Below, piece after piece: positions 11,701 through 19,561 of a DNA stretch of 21,112 nt. The position numbers and the translations under genes were made by a program. Within the stretch, counting starts at the first letter, position 1, and every line of letters starts with the position of its first letter. This stretch comes from Ichthyophonus hoferi (taxonomy: Eukaryota > Opisthokonta > Ichthyosporea > Ichthyophonida > Ichthyophonidae), in NCBI GenBank assembly GCA_002751075.1, contig NAOQ01000875.1, positions 2,879-23,990 on the forward strand. The letters run 5' to 3'. A model generated the notes under the pieces. It saw nothing but the letters and a program-made list of their open reading frames with translations. It was not told the DNA's origin and did no database searches.

Positions 11701-12259
11701 TTTCTTATCAGAGGTAGTAGATGTAGATGCAGGTGGGATAGAGTCTATACCAAACTCGTCATCAAATTCATCGGTGTAATGTGGTAAGGTCTCTGTGACT
11801 GGACCCTGTATGAAATACGAATATGAATGAGTTACCATAATTACGATATGAGTTGTTGCTATAGTTAGTGTGTGATAGGACCGTTATCATACATCGCATG
11901 TATCCTAGTATATGATAAGATAGATATGAACCAGCAATATAATAATCCTGACTACAATGGTGAAGTAAGCATTCAATGGGCAACGTAGGTATTAATAGAC
12001 AAGAGAAAGAGAAAAATACAAGATATAAAAATATCACTATAAGATAGATAGGCAAAACAAAAAGATGGAAGTGTATATACACATATATACACATACTTAT
12101 ATATAGACCCCTGTATCTTATAGTACAAGGAAATGTATATAAATGTGTATATGTATATTTATATGTCTATATATGGGTACATACGTCAAACTCATCGAAA
12201 TCGTCATCTCGTGGGTGGTCGGGAGACCCTGAATCATAGTCTAGATCTACATCGTCCAT
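4113..12259 (-). CDS. ZC3H18-like CCCH zinc-finger protein, nine exons, complete
   Basis: Exons in coding order: 12185-12259, 11254-11805, 9985-10111, 9026-9139, 8051-8481, 7430-7603, 6869-7024, 6422-6562, 4113-5711. All introns are GT-AG, phases match at every junction, and the total is 3,369 nt (1,122 residues plus TAA). The start ATG has a good context (A at -3, G at +4). Layout: acidic tract 1-209, linker, CCCH finger 266-285, Pro/Gly/Met-rich 290-491, conserved helix with WEKG at 515, second charged helix 544-590, Arg/Glu/Asp-rich tail 591-1122. In animals ZC3H18 (953 residues in human) has an acidic N-terminus, one CCCH finger, an AWERG helix and an RE-rich block; it is nuclear and couples the cap-binding/ARS2 complex to the NEXT-exosome pathway. 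Orthology is inferred from architecture and the WEKG helix; the finger spacing (x8) and longer middle differ from my memory of the human protein. Confidence 0.85.
5712..6421 (-). repeat. Intron 8 of the ZC3H18-like gene, with microsatellites
   Basis: 710-bp intron. At 5766-5899 it carries GATATG and TATTATATTA-type short-period repeats, the same motif families as at 1-290. The remainder is unstructured AT-rich DNA. No additional exon is needed to keep the frame. Confidence 0.7.
6422..7024 (-). other. Exons 7-8 of the ZC3H18-like gene: conserved WEKG helix and second helix
   Basis: Exon 7 (6869-7024) encodes RPIIIVPGMNQNSAAIVRN followed by WEKGIGEAKSMYLQAKK and a basic Arg/Lys/Glu run. This matches in position and content the AWERG helix that follows the finger in ZC3H18 and is the main evidence for the family call. 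Exon 8 (6422-6562) encodes EYADLDVDTEIALLRKKRKQ and then DMPFDDLMRQHAPDDVEK. Exon 8 has two in-frame acceptors 12 nt apart, so DQSQ may be optional. Exon 7's acceptor (ATGTAG, 7025-7027) was chosen because it alone keeps phase 0 with exon 6; a nearby ACAG would shift the frame. Confidence 0.8.
6650..6770. repeat. Mixed TATAATA / ACACAACACAGCTCA microsatellite
   Basis: Short-period AT repeat (TATAATATAG, ATACAATATAG) passing into AACACAGCTC tandem copies, within the 306-bp intron between exons 8 and 7 of the zinc-finger gene. Confidence 0.75.
7430..8481 (-). other. Exons 5-6 of the ZC3H18-like gene: Pro/Gly/Met-rich region
   Basis: Exon 5 (8051-8481) starts GLDERLSDRIISSRRKIPLI, then becomes Pro/Gly-rich with repeated GPxxPP and GHGPLNGP-like pieces. 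Exon 6 (7430-7603) is Met-rich with a loose repeat, as in MDHMGPP, MDNMGPP, MEAMG, MGPGMMP. Donors are GTAAGA and GTGAGG; the 447-bp intron between them is in phase 0. This is a low-complexity, likely disordered, nuclear-type sequence. The Met-Gly-Pro repeat of exon 6 looks like slippage of an ATGGGNCC-type codon block. Confidence 0.85.
7626..7664. repeat. TGTATGTATA decamer repeat beside exon 6
   Basis: About four copies of a TATGTATGTA-type decamer starting some 20 bp inside the intron next to the exon 6 acceptor. It extends the reading frame of exon 6 into a YIYIHIHTY-like artefact. Confidence 0.8.
9026..9139 (-). other. Exon 4 of the ZC3H18-like gene: CCCH zinc finger
   Basis: 114 nt encoding the only recognisable fold in the gene. 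It contains PCRYFMQDGFC, then RFGDNC, then TYAH, giving Cys266, Cys275, Cys281 and His285 in the spacing C-x8-C-x5-C-x3-H of RNA-binding CCCH fingers. Aromatic residues Tyr268, Phe269, Phe277 and Tyr283 sit where family members stack on RNA bases. It begins after acceptor CCCATAG, completing a Leu codon, and ends at donor GTGAGT inside a Gly codon. Confidence 0.92.
9985..10111 (-). other. Exon 3 of the ZC3H18-like gene: polar linker
   Basis: 127 nt, acceptor AATTGCAG and donor GTAAGT, encoding a Ser/Asn/Lys/Glu-rich linker (IDTNAVESNEKSNNTSK and on to MSK). It ends one base into a Leu codon that exon 4 completes. No domain is seen; the call rests on splice signals and phase agreement with both neighbours. 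Confidence 0.75.
10309..10443 (-). CDS. Small ORF (44 residues) inside intron 2 of the zinc-finger gene, doubtful
   Basis: Opens MDISQIVRLIIATNEITDC and ends KNNRSDFH-stop. The start has G at -3 and +4, and the peptide has a mixed, non-repetitive composition unusual for this AT-rich DNA. An in-frame stop lies just upstream, so it is either a stand-alone small ORF or chance; a possible acceptor (ATAATAG) precedes it. Splicing it in after exon 2 would enter a different frame and soon stop. I do not recognise the peptide. Confidence 0.25.
   Translation of the reverse strand: MDISQIVRLIIATNEITDCEELNLQAQMAQCILDMLKNNRSDFH
11128..11147. repeat. 20-bp perfect palindrome
   Basis: TTCAATATATATATATTGAA reads the same on both strands, in intron 2 about 100 bp from the exon 2 donor. 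Flanking bases are AT-rich. It may be a hairpin or just an AT repeat with matching ends. Confidence 0.7.
11254..12259 (-). other. Exons 1-2 of the ZC3H18-like gene: acidic N-terminal region
   Basis: Exon 1 (12185-12259) encodes 25 residues opening MDDVDLDYDSGSP and ending DDDFDEFD. Exon 2 (11254-11805) begins GPVTETLPHYTDEFDDEFG, so the DEFD motif recurs on both sides of the 379-bp intron. Exon 2 also carries (Asn-Asp)5 at residues 168-177, produced by an imperfect ATCATT hexamer repeat, followed by DDVFEEFEDP. The region is likely disordered and strongly negative. In ZC3H18 short acidic motifs in this region bind ARS2; I see no exact copy of such a motif, so that contact is only inferred. 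Confidence 0.8.
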
Positions 12260-12261
12260 TT

Positions 12262-12340
12262 TGATTGACCGGTTGATGATACTCTTTGTAGGCTGTGACG
12301 CCACACACCTATATATAATATGATATTTGTCCAATAGGTC
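12262..12340 (-). promoter_or_regulatory. Possible core promoter / 5' leader of the zinc-finger gene
   Basis: Read on the minus strand, an ATTGG (inverted CCAAT box, 12331-12335) is followed by TATTATATATAGG (about 12308-12320) and then, about 50 bp later, the start ATG at 12259. A CACAG acceptor-like site at 12293-12297 offers the alternative that the 5' leader is spliced. AT-rich sequence makes TATA-like strings common, so this is weak. Confidence 0.25.
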
Positions 12341-12870
12341 AGATTATATAAGGTAGTGGGTAGGATATATGTACAAAGATAAAGAGGGTTGTGTGTTGGT
12401 ATATGTGAGAATAATACAAGTGAGGAAGGAAGGAGAAAGGACAGCATATAGTATATGCAGTGAGTACGAATGAAGGAACATGAGCTAGCTGCAGAGCTAA
12501 AGGATCACAGTAAACAAGATTAACATCAATCTCCTCAACACTCCTTAGAGGTTAGTGTGTAAGCACACCAACACCCACAAACATGCACAGCCATGATCCA
12601 ATGGATGGGTGTACACCAGCAAATATTTGGGTGGGTATGGGGTTCATTCATTATATTAGTCCGGGTAGAAGGTCTTCGAGCATATGTAAATAGGATGGAG
12701 AGACCGTATCACACTAATATAAACAACTGAAAACATACAAACAGCTCAGACGCGAATAATACAATAACAACGGTGGTAAGGCAGCTCCCTCTCAGGAAAA
12801 ACTTGTAGAGCGACTCTAACTGCCATGGCGAAAGTTTAAGACCAAACATGACTTTGAATATAAAATTTCC
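12341..12870. other. Upstream region of the zinc-finger gene, no gene seen
   Basis: Mixed sequence, somewhat less AT-rich than the introns. I see no exon with convincing splice signals and no RNA gene. Confidence 0.5.
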
Positions 12871-13385
12871 TTATACGGTGTTCCTATCCCGTTGTAGTAA
12901 GGCAAGTGCTAGGCTATTCGTAGTGTTGATATTGATGAGTAAACAATGGTCGGAAACAGATGTGTGTAGAAGATTAAACATAAATGAATCGTTGGCGTAT
13001 AACGAACTGTAGACGGTAAAGAGAGGAAACCGCTTTCTTTCCGCAAATAATGGTTGACCAAAACGAAAAGGAGAACAGGAAATATTGCAGAGGTATTGTC
13101 GAATATAGAGAACATCGTTGGGACAACGTGAGACAGTCGAAGGAAGACCAGAAGGATTCATCCAAACTTTATCAAGAAAAAAATATAGCGTATTTTTCTT
13201 TGCCACTTTATAGCGTATGTTACGATTCATTGCGAGTTATATGTACTATAAAATCATATATAACTTTGAGTTATCCTACCCTATTGTATCCTATTCCAAC
13301 CTGCTACAAATATTGTTTTCAACGTAACACAAGAACTAACACCACCACGCTCCATTCCCCGTTATATATTTATAAATATTTATAA
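12871..13385. other. Overlapping antisense open frames, unassigned
   Basis: A minus-strand frame of 119 codons (12871-13230, opening MNRNIRYKVAKKN) overlaps a plus-strand frame of 111 codons (13050-13385, opening MVDQNEKENRKYCRG). The shared part, about 12,880-13,190, is clearly richer in GC than the flanks. The plus-strand peptide is polar and charged (YREHRWDNVRQSKEDQKD) before falling into AT-rich low complexity; the minus-strand one is Ser/Leu/Phe-rich. I recognise neither. At most one is real; the plus frame could be a divergent neighbour of the zinc-finger gene, or the segment an old insertion. Confidence 0.3.
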
Positions 13386-13599
13386 TATTCGTATTTAAAA
13401 CAAAAATATTATCATGCTTCCACTAACCTGTCGTGTGAGCTTGTTCAAACTCTGATAGAGGTGATAGAGATGTAGAAAAAGGTATTTTTGGACTGTAAAG
13501 CTGTATGGAAATGCCCCTGTTGAAGAAATCTGTCACACAGTAACGTGCCGTTATAACTAGATGTTATCTTAACTGCATCAAATATTATTTTTAAACTAT

Positions 13600-13990
13600 T
13601 TATGTAATCCAATAAAAGCTTGGATTTATAATTTAATTTATTGGCTTGGAACTATTACTTAGTCATATTTGGTATATATTTTTTATGGTTTTTATGTAAT
13701 CCAATATAATCCAACGCATATCTACCTTTATAAATTAATATATTGGCTCAGGACTATTACATTACTAATAAGATTTGATACATTTCATATCATAAAGTGG
13801 GAAATAATTCTTATAACAATTACACTATCCAATGAAAAACTACATTTACAAATTAATATATTGGCTCAAAACAAATACTATGAATAATGGTTACATTTTC
13901 CACATCATAAATTGGTAAATATTCTTTTAAAGCATTTATACGATCCAATGAAAACAAATATTAAATATTATATACGGCTCAGAAATCAGA
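13600..13990. repeat. Degenerate tandem array, ~115-bp unit, about 3.5 copies
   Basis: Four anchors TCCAATRAAA-like at 13609, 13701, 13829 and 13945 are each followed 25-35 bp later by TTATTGGCT or TATACGGCT. The spacers share CATAAANTGG and ATTCTTNTAA pieces. Spacings between anchors are 92, 128 and 116 bp, so copies have gained and lost sequence. Each unit carries CCAAT and ATTGG facing one another. Confidence 0.7.
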
Positions 13991-15023
13991 AATATTACTA
14001 TTCCTTTTAACTAACGTGTTGAAAATTCTTCCAATTGATGCGCTCTAGTGACACAACGTCAACGCATTATGAACCTATATTTTAGATCAAAAAAAAGTTA
14101 TGTAGAATGTAATAGATTGCCTATGTCGTCTGAAAATCTGTTTCTTTCACTTCAATTTTAAATATAAAAGAGTCGCAATTATGGAAAGCCATGTTGTTGT
14201 CATTGACTTGCAACCTAGCTCCAATCAGGGACCCAGCCCTGGAATGTCATCAAGCTAAAACGCCTTCGGTATACTAGATTGTATTAATACTTGTATTGCA
14301 TACTGGCTTGTAATTTCTAAAAATAAATAGTAATTTATAATTTAAAAAAACATTTGGAAAAAAAGAAAAAACTGCATGTAATAGATGAGGGAGACAATTG
14401 TTGTACACCTAGTCTCTGTTTGCTAATATATGTGAACTGTATACTAAATATAAATAGGCTTGGAACTACCTTTCTTTACACTTCAACAATATATTTGACC
14501 TTTTATTATCTCTATTAATATTATTCGTGTAGTTATTGTCATCGTAGTTGTAACTATCATGATTATAGTGCATTAAAAATATGATGAAAAGCAATTAAAA
14601 TGATTGCAGCTCGGGTATTCTCAATTATTCCTCTATGCAGTTCTAAATGACGTATATGTATTATATTGTATATTTTATTATATCATACAAAAAAATATAA
14701 AAAATAATAATAATACAATATGTAGTATTCCCATGTAGTCTTCTACCACAAAGCAAATTTCATCAATTTATTATATTATACCTATAGCTTATTATCTATC
14801 ATATTAAACTACTGTATATTATATTGCAATATTTTAAAATAAAATACAAAAAGATTACACTTAGTATATCAGCATGGTCCAACCTCACAGTACTAGCCCA
14901 AACCTACCTGTACTACTAATTACTCATTAAAAATGGAAAAATATTGCTATGTTTCAGAAATTATTTGGAATAAGCAAATAAAATTGGAACTATATTATAC
15001 TAACATGAAAAATAATAATAAAA
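13991..15023. other. AT-rich DNA, no gene seen
   Basis: Long A/T runs with one GC-richer island at about 14200-14270 (GGACCCAGCCCTGG). No open frame of note, no tRNA-like cloverleaf, no clear repeat ends. Confidence 0.5.
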
Positions 15024-15246
15024 TGTTTTCGGAATAAGAAGAGACAAGAGCGTTCCTGTGACCTATATTCGTTTGGAAATAGAGAGAATACCAAATTAAG
15101 AGGCGTTTTAACCTATCTATCTTTATATACGGAGTACAGTTGTGCTAAGACACATCTTATTATTATGAAACAAGTTAGCAGGACTAGTCATAAGCAGGGT
15201 GCCTAAACATTGTTCCATCTGAGCCCTAAAACGTATGATTTGAAAT
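15024..15246. repeat. Copy A of a ~220-bp diverged direct repeat
   Basis: Shares GGAATAAGAAG, CCTATATTC, AATTAAG, ACGGAGTA, AAGACACAT, CCTAAAAC/TGTATGAT in the same order and spacing with copy B; roughly three quarters of positions match by eye. It begins TGTT, as do many long terminal repeats, but no matching CA end was found. Beyond 15246 this copy continues in a 70-codon minus-strand open frame (15123-15335). Confidence 0.75.
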
Positions 15247-16018
15247 GGCTTATTAGTTAATTGCAGGATCTCTGCCATTGGCTGGTTCAATTTTGAGATG
15301 TTGGATTGCCATCTAACACCAATAGATTGCACCAACTGTTTTCCCAGGGTACATATGTAATAATAATTGTTAATAATATTAAATGTTTATAGCTATATAA
15401 AGAAATACGCAAATTAATTAAATGTTCCTGTTTGAACATTCACCCTTGGCCTATGCGGATTGTTTACCTAGGGCATAAAAAAATGAAAAAGGAAAGGAAT
15501 ATGAAAAGAACCTTAATATAGTGACTACATAGCTGTAGCTTGTGACTCATAAATTAACCAGATAATTCCTGATGATATCCAGAAGCGACTGCGGCATGGC
15601 ACCCAATATAAAAATACGGAAGACAGTTGACCAAGCTGTATGTTAAAAATTACTGTTTGGTCTGACTCTAGCTCTAGCTCTGTTGTATGGTTTGGCTCTG
15701 GCTCTGTTGTAGGTTCTGGTTCTGGCTTTGTTCTAGGCTGTGGCATCTAACGTCTGGCAGCTGGCAGCTAAGGTGATGTGTGGGCGTTGCCCAGTTGTTT
15801 GCACGTTACCTTGGTGTCACTTTGATGCCGGAAATGCTGATAGTTCAAATGCAGATTTGAAGACTGTGTGTAAGTGTAATAAAATTGATTCTCCACATGT
15901 AGAGGTCAGTGGATGGATATAGGGTTGGAGTAAAGTATTTGACATTCGTGGATCGTTGGCTTAATAGAATTACCAGGTTTTGTGACTGATAAGATATTTA
16001 AGCTTTCTCTGCTACCAT
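15247..16018. other. Spacer between the direct repeats: hexamer repeat and Cys-rich frame
   Basis: At about 15655-15740 lies a degenerate GGCTCT/GGTTCT hexamer repeat (read on the minus strand it encodes Pro-Glu pairs, PEPEPTTEPEP). Directly after it a GC-richer plus-strand frame (15740-15922, 60 codons) contains CGRCPVVCTLPWC and VCKCNK. The cysteine spacing resembles a metal-binding motif but matches no family I can name. Possibly a fragment of a mobile element or gene. Confidence 0.45.
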
Positions 16019-16241
16019 GTTGGGAATAAGAAGTAGAGGCAAGACTGCTCCTGTGTCCTATATTCAGTTAAAAGGAGATAGAAGACCGAATTAAGGGGCA
16101 TTTTAACGTGTCCCTTTTCATACACGGAGTATAGCTATGCCAAGACACATTTTATTCTTATTAAACAAGTCAACAGGACCTGTCATAGGCAGGATACCTA
16201 AACAGTGTGCTATCTGAGTCCTAAAATGTATGATCTCAAAT
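16019..16241. repeat. Copy B of the ~220-bp diverged direct repeat
   Basis: Starts TGTTGGGAATAAGAAG and is collinear with copy A for about 220 bp, 995 bp downstream. Homology stops near 16241. Copy B lies upstream of the coding-like and copia remnants, so it could be an old LTR fragment, but this is not proven. Confidence 0.75.
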
Positions 16242-16914
16242 AAAATATAAACAAATTTACAACACGTGATGTACCCGCGTGGTCAACTATAGTACTAACC
16301 ACACCTATAACAACTAAACTTCCCAGATCGGACGAGGTGAGGTGCTTCCGTAACTGAAAATATTAGCTGTATTGAAAATTATAAATGGAGTTTTATAAGA
16401 AAAGTATTAAATTTATTATTTCTTTTTATATTTATTCAAAAAATTAGATATAGCACTGGTTTGGAAACTTACTTTTAAATAAAACACAGTATGATTTAGT
16501 ATTTCTTAGCTTATAAAAATATAGTTTACAAATTCAAGAATAAGAAAAAATACGTTTAAATTTTGTTTAAGGAAGAAACGTACTGGATCTATTTTTTAGA
16601 TACTGATAATTATAAAAGCAGATTCTGTTAGTAATTATTGGGACATGTGTAATCTGTTACAATGATTCTTTATTTATTTATTTGGATTATAATATAACGT
16701 ATTCTATTTATTTGGTATATGCTATTAATCGAATAGTAGAGATTATCTATCAAATCTACATGGTAATGATTGAGATTAAGATTAATTTCTGTACACCTTA
16801 CTATATTAGATATACAGTTTGATCCCAATAAAGTCTCCCATATCACATGTTTGAAATGATATAAATCATCTATTGTGTGGGTGAGACGGAGCTTCTATTT
16901 TTGTTTACCTTATA
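16242..16914. other. AT-rich DNA, no gene seen
   Basis: No open frame, clear repeat or RNA gene. A perfect 8-bp stem with a 7-base loop (ACCTGAAA ... TTTCAGGT) follows at 16922-16944. Confidence 0.5.
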
Positions 16915-18030
16915 GTCTGCCACCTGAAATGCGTTTTTTCAGGTCATCATGTCCCTACAAAAAAACATGCAACAAAAGAATGTCCAAACCAATCAACTCA
17001 TGACAGAGGTATAAAAAAAAATAGCAGAATCTAAAGTCAATTTGAATGCTCTTGTTCAGAAGTTTCACACCACCATGAATACTTGTTTTGAGAAGTGCTC
17101 TACCTCAACTACAGTAACCATGAGCAAATGGGCTGCAATGGTCAAGGCCCTCCCAATCACTCTAGCCATTTAATCATTTTAACCAGTTGTTCAAATGCCT
17201 GATTATGAACCTCAAACATCTAAAGATTTGATTTATTACAATCAATTAATCACATTTCCTCCCAACAATATTTTTGGATTACAAACAGCATCTGAAACTA
17301 ATATACACAATAATGCTTCCTTAGACTATTCCAACTAATCACGTCACTCCAATTATGACCTCTGCTGCAGAAACCCTTCTTTCACCCCCATTTGAAAGTG
17401 GAAGCCTCCTGTTCCCTCCATGCATTAATTATTAATGGAGGTTTTCATCATTTCAGAAAACAATTTGGAACCCTCTTCAATCCATTGTATAGGCACTACC
17501 AGGACCTACACTCATCAATAAATTATAACTCATGTTCCCCTAGTGACAGCAGGGGTGACATCAACAACAGGAAAAACAACTCTGGGGACTATCCCTTATC
17601 TGATAGAGTATACAATTATCAAAAACACTCCGAGATTATGGCTGAAATGGTTCAGACAGAGCCTTTCTCTGACGAACTATCCTTTCCAATCATTTTTCAA
17701 AATTTTAGAAAGGTATACTACACACACAAAGCAGGAACATACTCCTCCCTGCAGTGGACATGAGAAATTTGTGCATTCTTCAGTGCATAAAAATGCCAGT
17801 TTTGTTTTGATACCAAGCCTAACTTTTGTGACTGTCAATAAGTTTAAAATGGTCACATTCCCTCCATATCAGACTGCCTTGCTAGATAAAGATTATTTCT
17901 TATCAAAAATAATCAATAAAAGATTAACCTACAATCAGGTAAAAATTCAGCGTTTATTAAAAAAGAATTCCCGGCCCCGTTATGAAGCAAACCACAGCCT
18001 TATAAAGTTTTTTTCCAAAATCTGCTGAAA
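16915..18030 (+). mobile_element. Coding-like remnant, probably from a retroelement, family unsure
   Basis: The composition is less AT-biased than the flanks. Several plus-strand frames are open in turn, the longest at 17392-17763 and 17543-18028. The first part (about 16950-17160) reads like a polar, helical segment beginning MSLQKNMQQKNVQTNQ. That would suit a gag-like region upstream of the copia pol fossil on the same strand, but there is no diagnostic motif. It is broken in several places. Assignment to the same element is inference from order and orientation only. Confidence 0.35.
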
Positions 18031-18148
18031 CCCCGTTCAATATAAATAGAACAAGCCACAAAGATAGTATATTGCGGTGACTTTTAGCAAACGCAATTGC
18101 AATTGATTAAGGTCAATATATAGCCAATCAAAATATAGGTAAATAATA

Positions 18149-19115
18149 TCAAATGTACATTAACAAAAAAACAAATAAACGTATTTGAAAACATTCTAGC
18201 TGAAAACATCCGACATCTTCTTTGAATCTATATACATTTCCTACACTTTGCTGAATGTCAGATATTAGTGAAATATCTATATAACTAAGTGGAGTTAAGC
18301 CTAGCCATAGTCTTTTTTGATTGTCGGCATCAATTGACAATGATGCTCGATCAGTGTGAGTAGAACCGTGTGGAGATATAAAGTGTGCATTATGTTTATG
18401 CTTATTTCCTAGTATCTTTTCTACATGTTTACTAGACATAATTTTTGTTTTTAAGTTGTGTTTTATTAAATGCAGACTATTGATTAGTGGTAGCTATGTA
18501 AAAAGGTCATATGACGTGACTTAGCCCTATGCATAAGTAGGTGGTCCAGTAGAGTGCAGTAATACATAAGAGATCTGTTACAAAAAGAATTTGACTAAGA
18601 TAGAATCGATTTAGTAAAGTGATTTGAAGAGTTAAAGTTTCCTCACCTGTGTGACATAAGTTTTTTTTATCGTATTCTGTATACTGAACTGCAATCGTGG
18701 TATCCTCTACTGAATCCATGTCAACCCTTACTCTTTTTGAATTTTCGGTATCAATGGAAATAGATGTCTTGCCAATATTCACGGTACCAGTGATAGTAGG
18801 GATGTGTATGTGTTGTGGATGGAGATAGGCGAATATCTGTTTTTGTCATATTTTCTGCTCTTCTATTTCTAGTTTGGTTTTCCTTTTGTGCCTATTCATA
18901 TTCTCTTCCTTAAGTTAACTAATTGCCTTTTCTATTATTTCTCTAATTGGGCGCCTACATATAGATTTAGTTTATTGATATGTTTCCGCCCCAGCTCTGT
19001 CTAGAGCCGTTTCTTTTATACATTTGTTTTAGTTGAGATAACTCGTGAAGTCATAGAGATCCACTGGAAATGTCTAATCTTATCTCAATAAGGTTGTATT
19101 AGTTTTTACTTAAAT
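18149..19115 (-). pseudogene. Eroded minus-strand coding remnant with a duplicated motif, unknown family
   Basis: Two minus-strand open segments, about 18507-18830 and 18149-18439, each contain a version of one motif: KTSISIDTENSKRVRV in the first and RASLSIDADNQKRLWL in the second. Identity and conservative exchange over about 14 positions make common origin likely. The first segment ends at a good donor (ACACAG/GTGAGG). Upstream of it, to about 19115, the frame continues as a charged, helix-like segment (pieces LHELSQLKQMYKE, KLEIEEQK) interrupted roughly four times. I do not recognise the protein. It lies on the opposite strand to, and between, the coding-like remnant and the copia fossil, so it may have been inserted there or predate them. 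Confidence 0.45.
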
Positions 19116-19561
19116 AGAACATTAGCTAATTTACTGCAAATTATGTATTGGTAAATTAATTTAAAGCCATGTTCTTGTAATATAAATAAATACGTTTTAA
19201 CGAAGTAAGCATTGAACGCTTTGTGATTGGGATTTTTAATAAGAAATTCTAATCGTAACAAGATCTGCTGACATGTGGTTGACATGGCAAATATACTCGC
19301 TATATAAAAGTCGTGTATTATGACTTAGCCTATGAAGAGTATTAGCACTGCCAGTATTCTTAAGTACTACTTAGAATTGATCGTGATGATTGTCTAGTGT
19401 AATAACCTAGATTTATTCTATGAAATGTAATGGAACGTATTTTCACTTCTGTTAAAATAAATATATTTCTAGGAGCCAATAGATCTACTCTTATTGATTG
19501 AGATCCAGGTGCATTTCCAGCGCGTACTTAAAGTGGCAATCATAACTAAGATTAAGTGATA
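19116..19561 (+). other. Non-coding stretch with a TATA-like site
   Basis: No coding frame. TATATAAAAG at 19301-19310 is a strong TATA-box match on the plus strand, upstream of the copia fossil. It could belong to an old LTR-type promoter or be chance. Confidence 0.35.

Noticed and set aside
13440-13452. GTTCAAACTC as a tRNA or SINE B box
   Set aside because: No A box at the proper distance upstream and no cloverleaf stems.
15123-15335. 70-codon minus-strand frame as a stand-alone gene
   Set aside because: It overlaps the diverged direct repeat, ends within it, and has no recognisable domain; treated as part of the repeat.
16922-16944. 8-bp stem with 7-base loop as a terminator
   Set aside because: Such hairpins do not define termination in nuclear genes, and no gene ends here.
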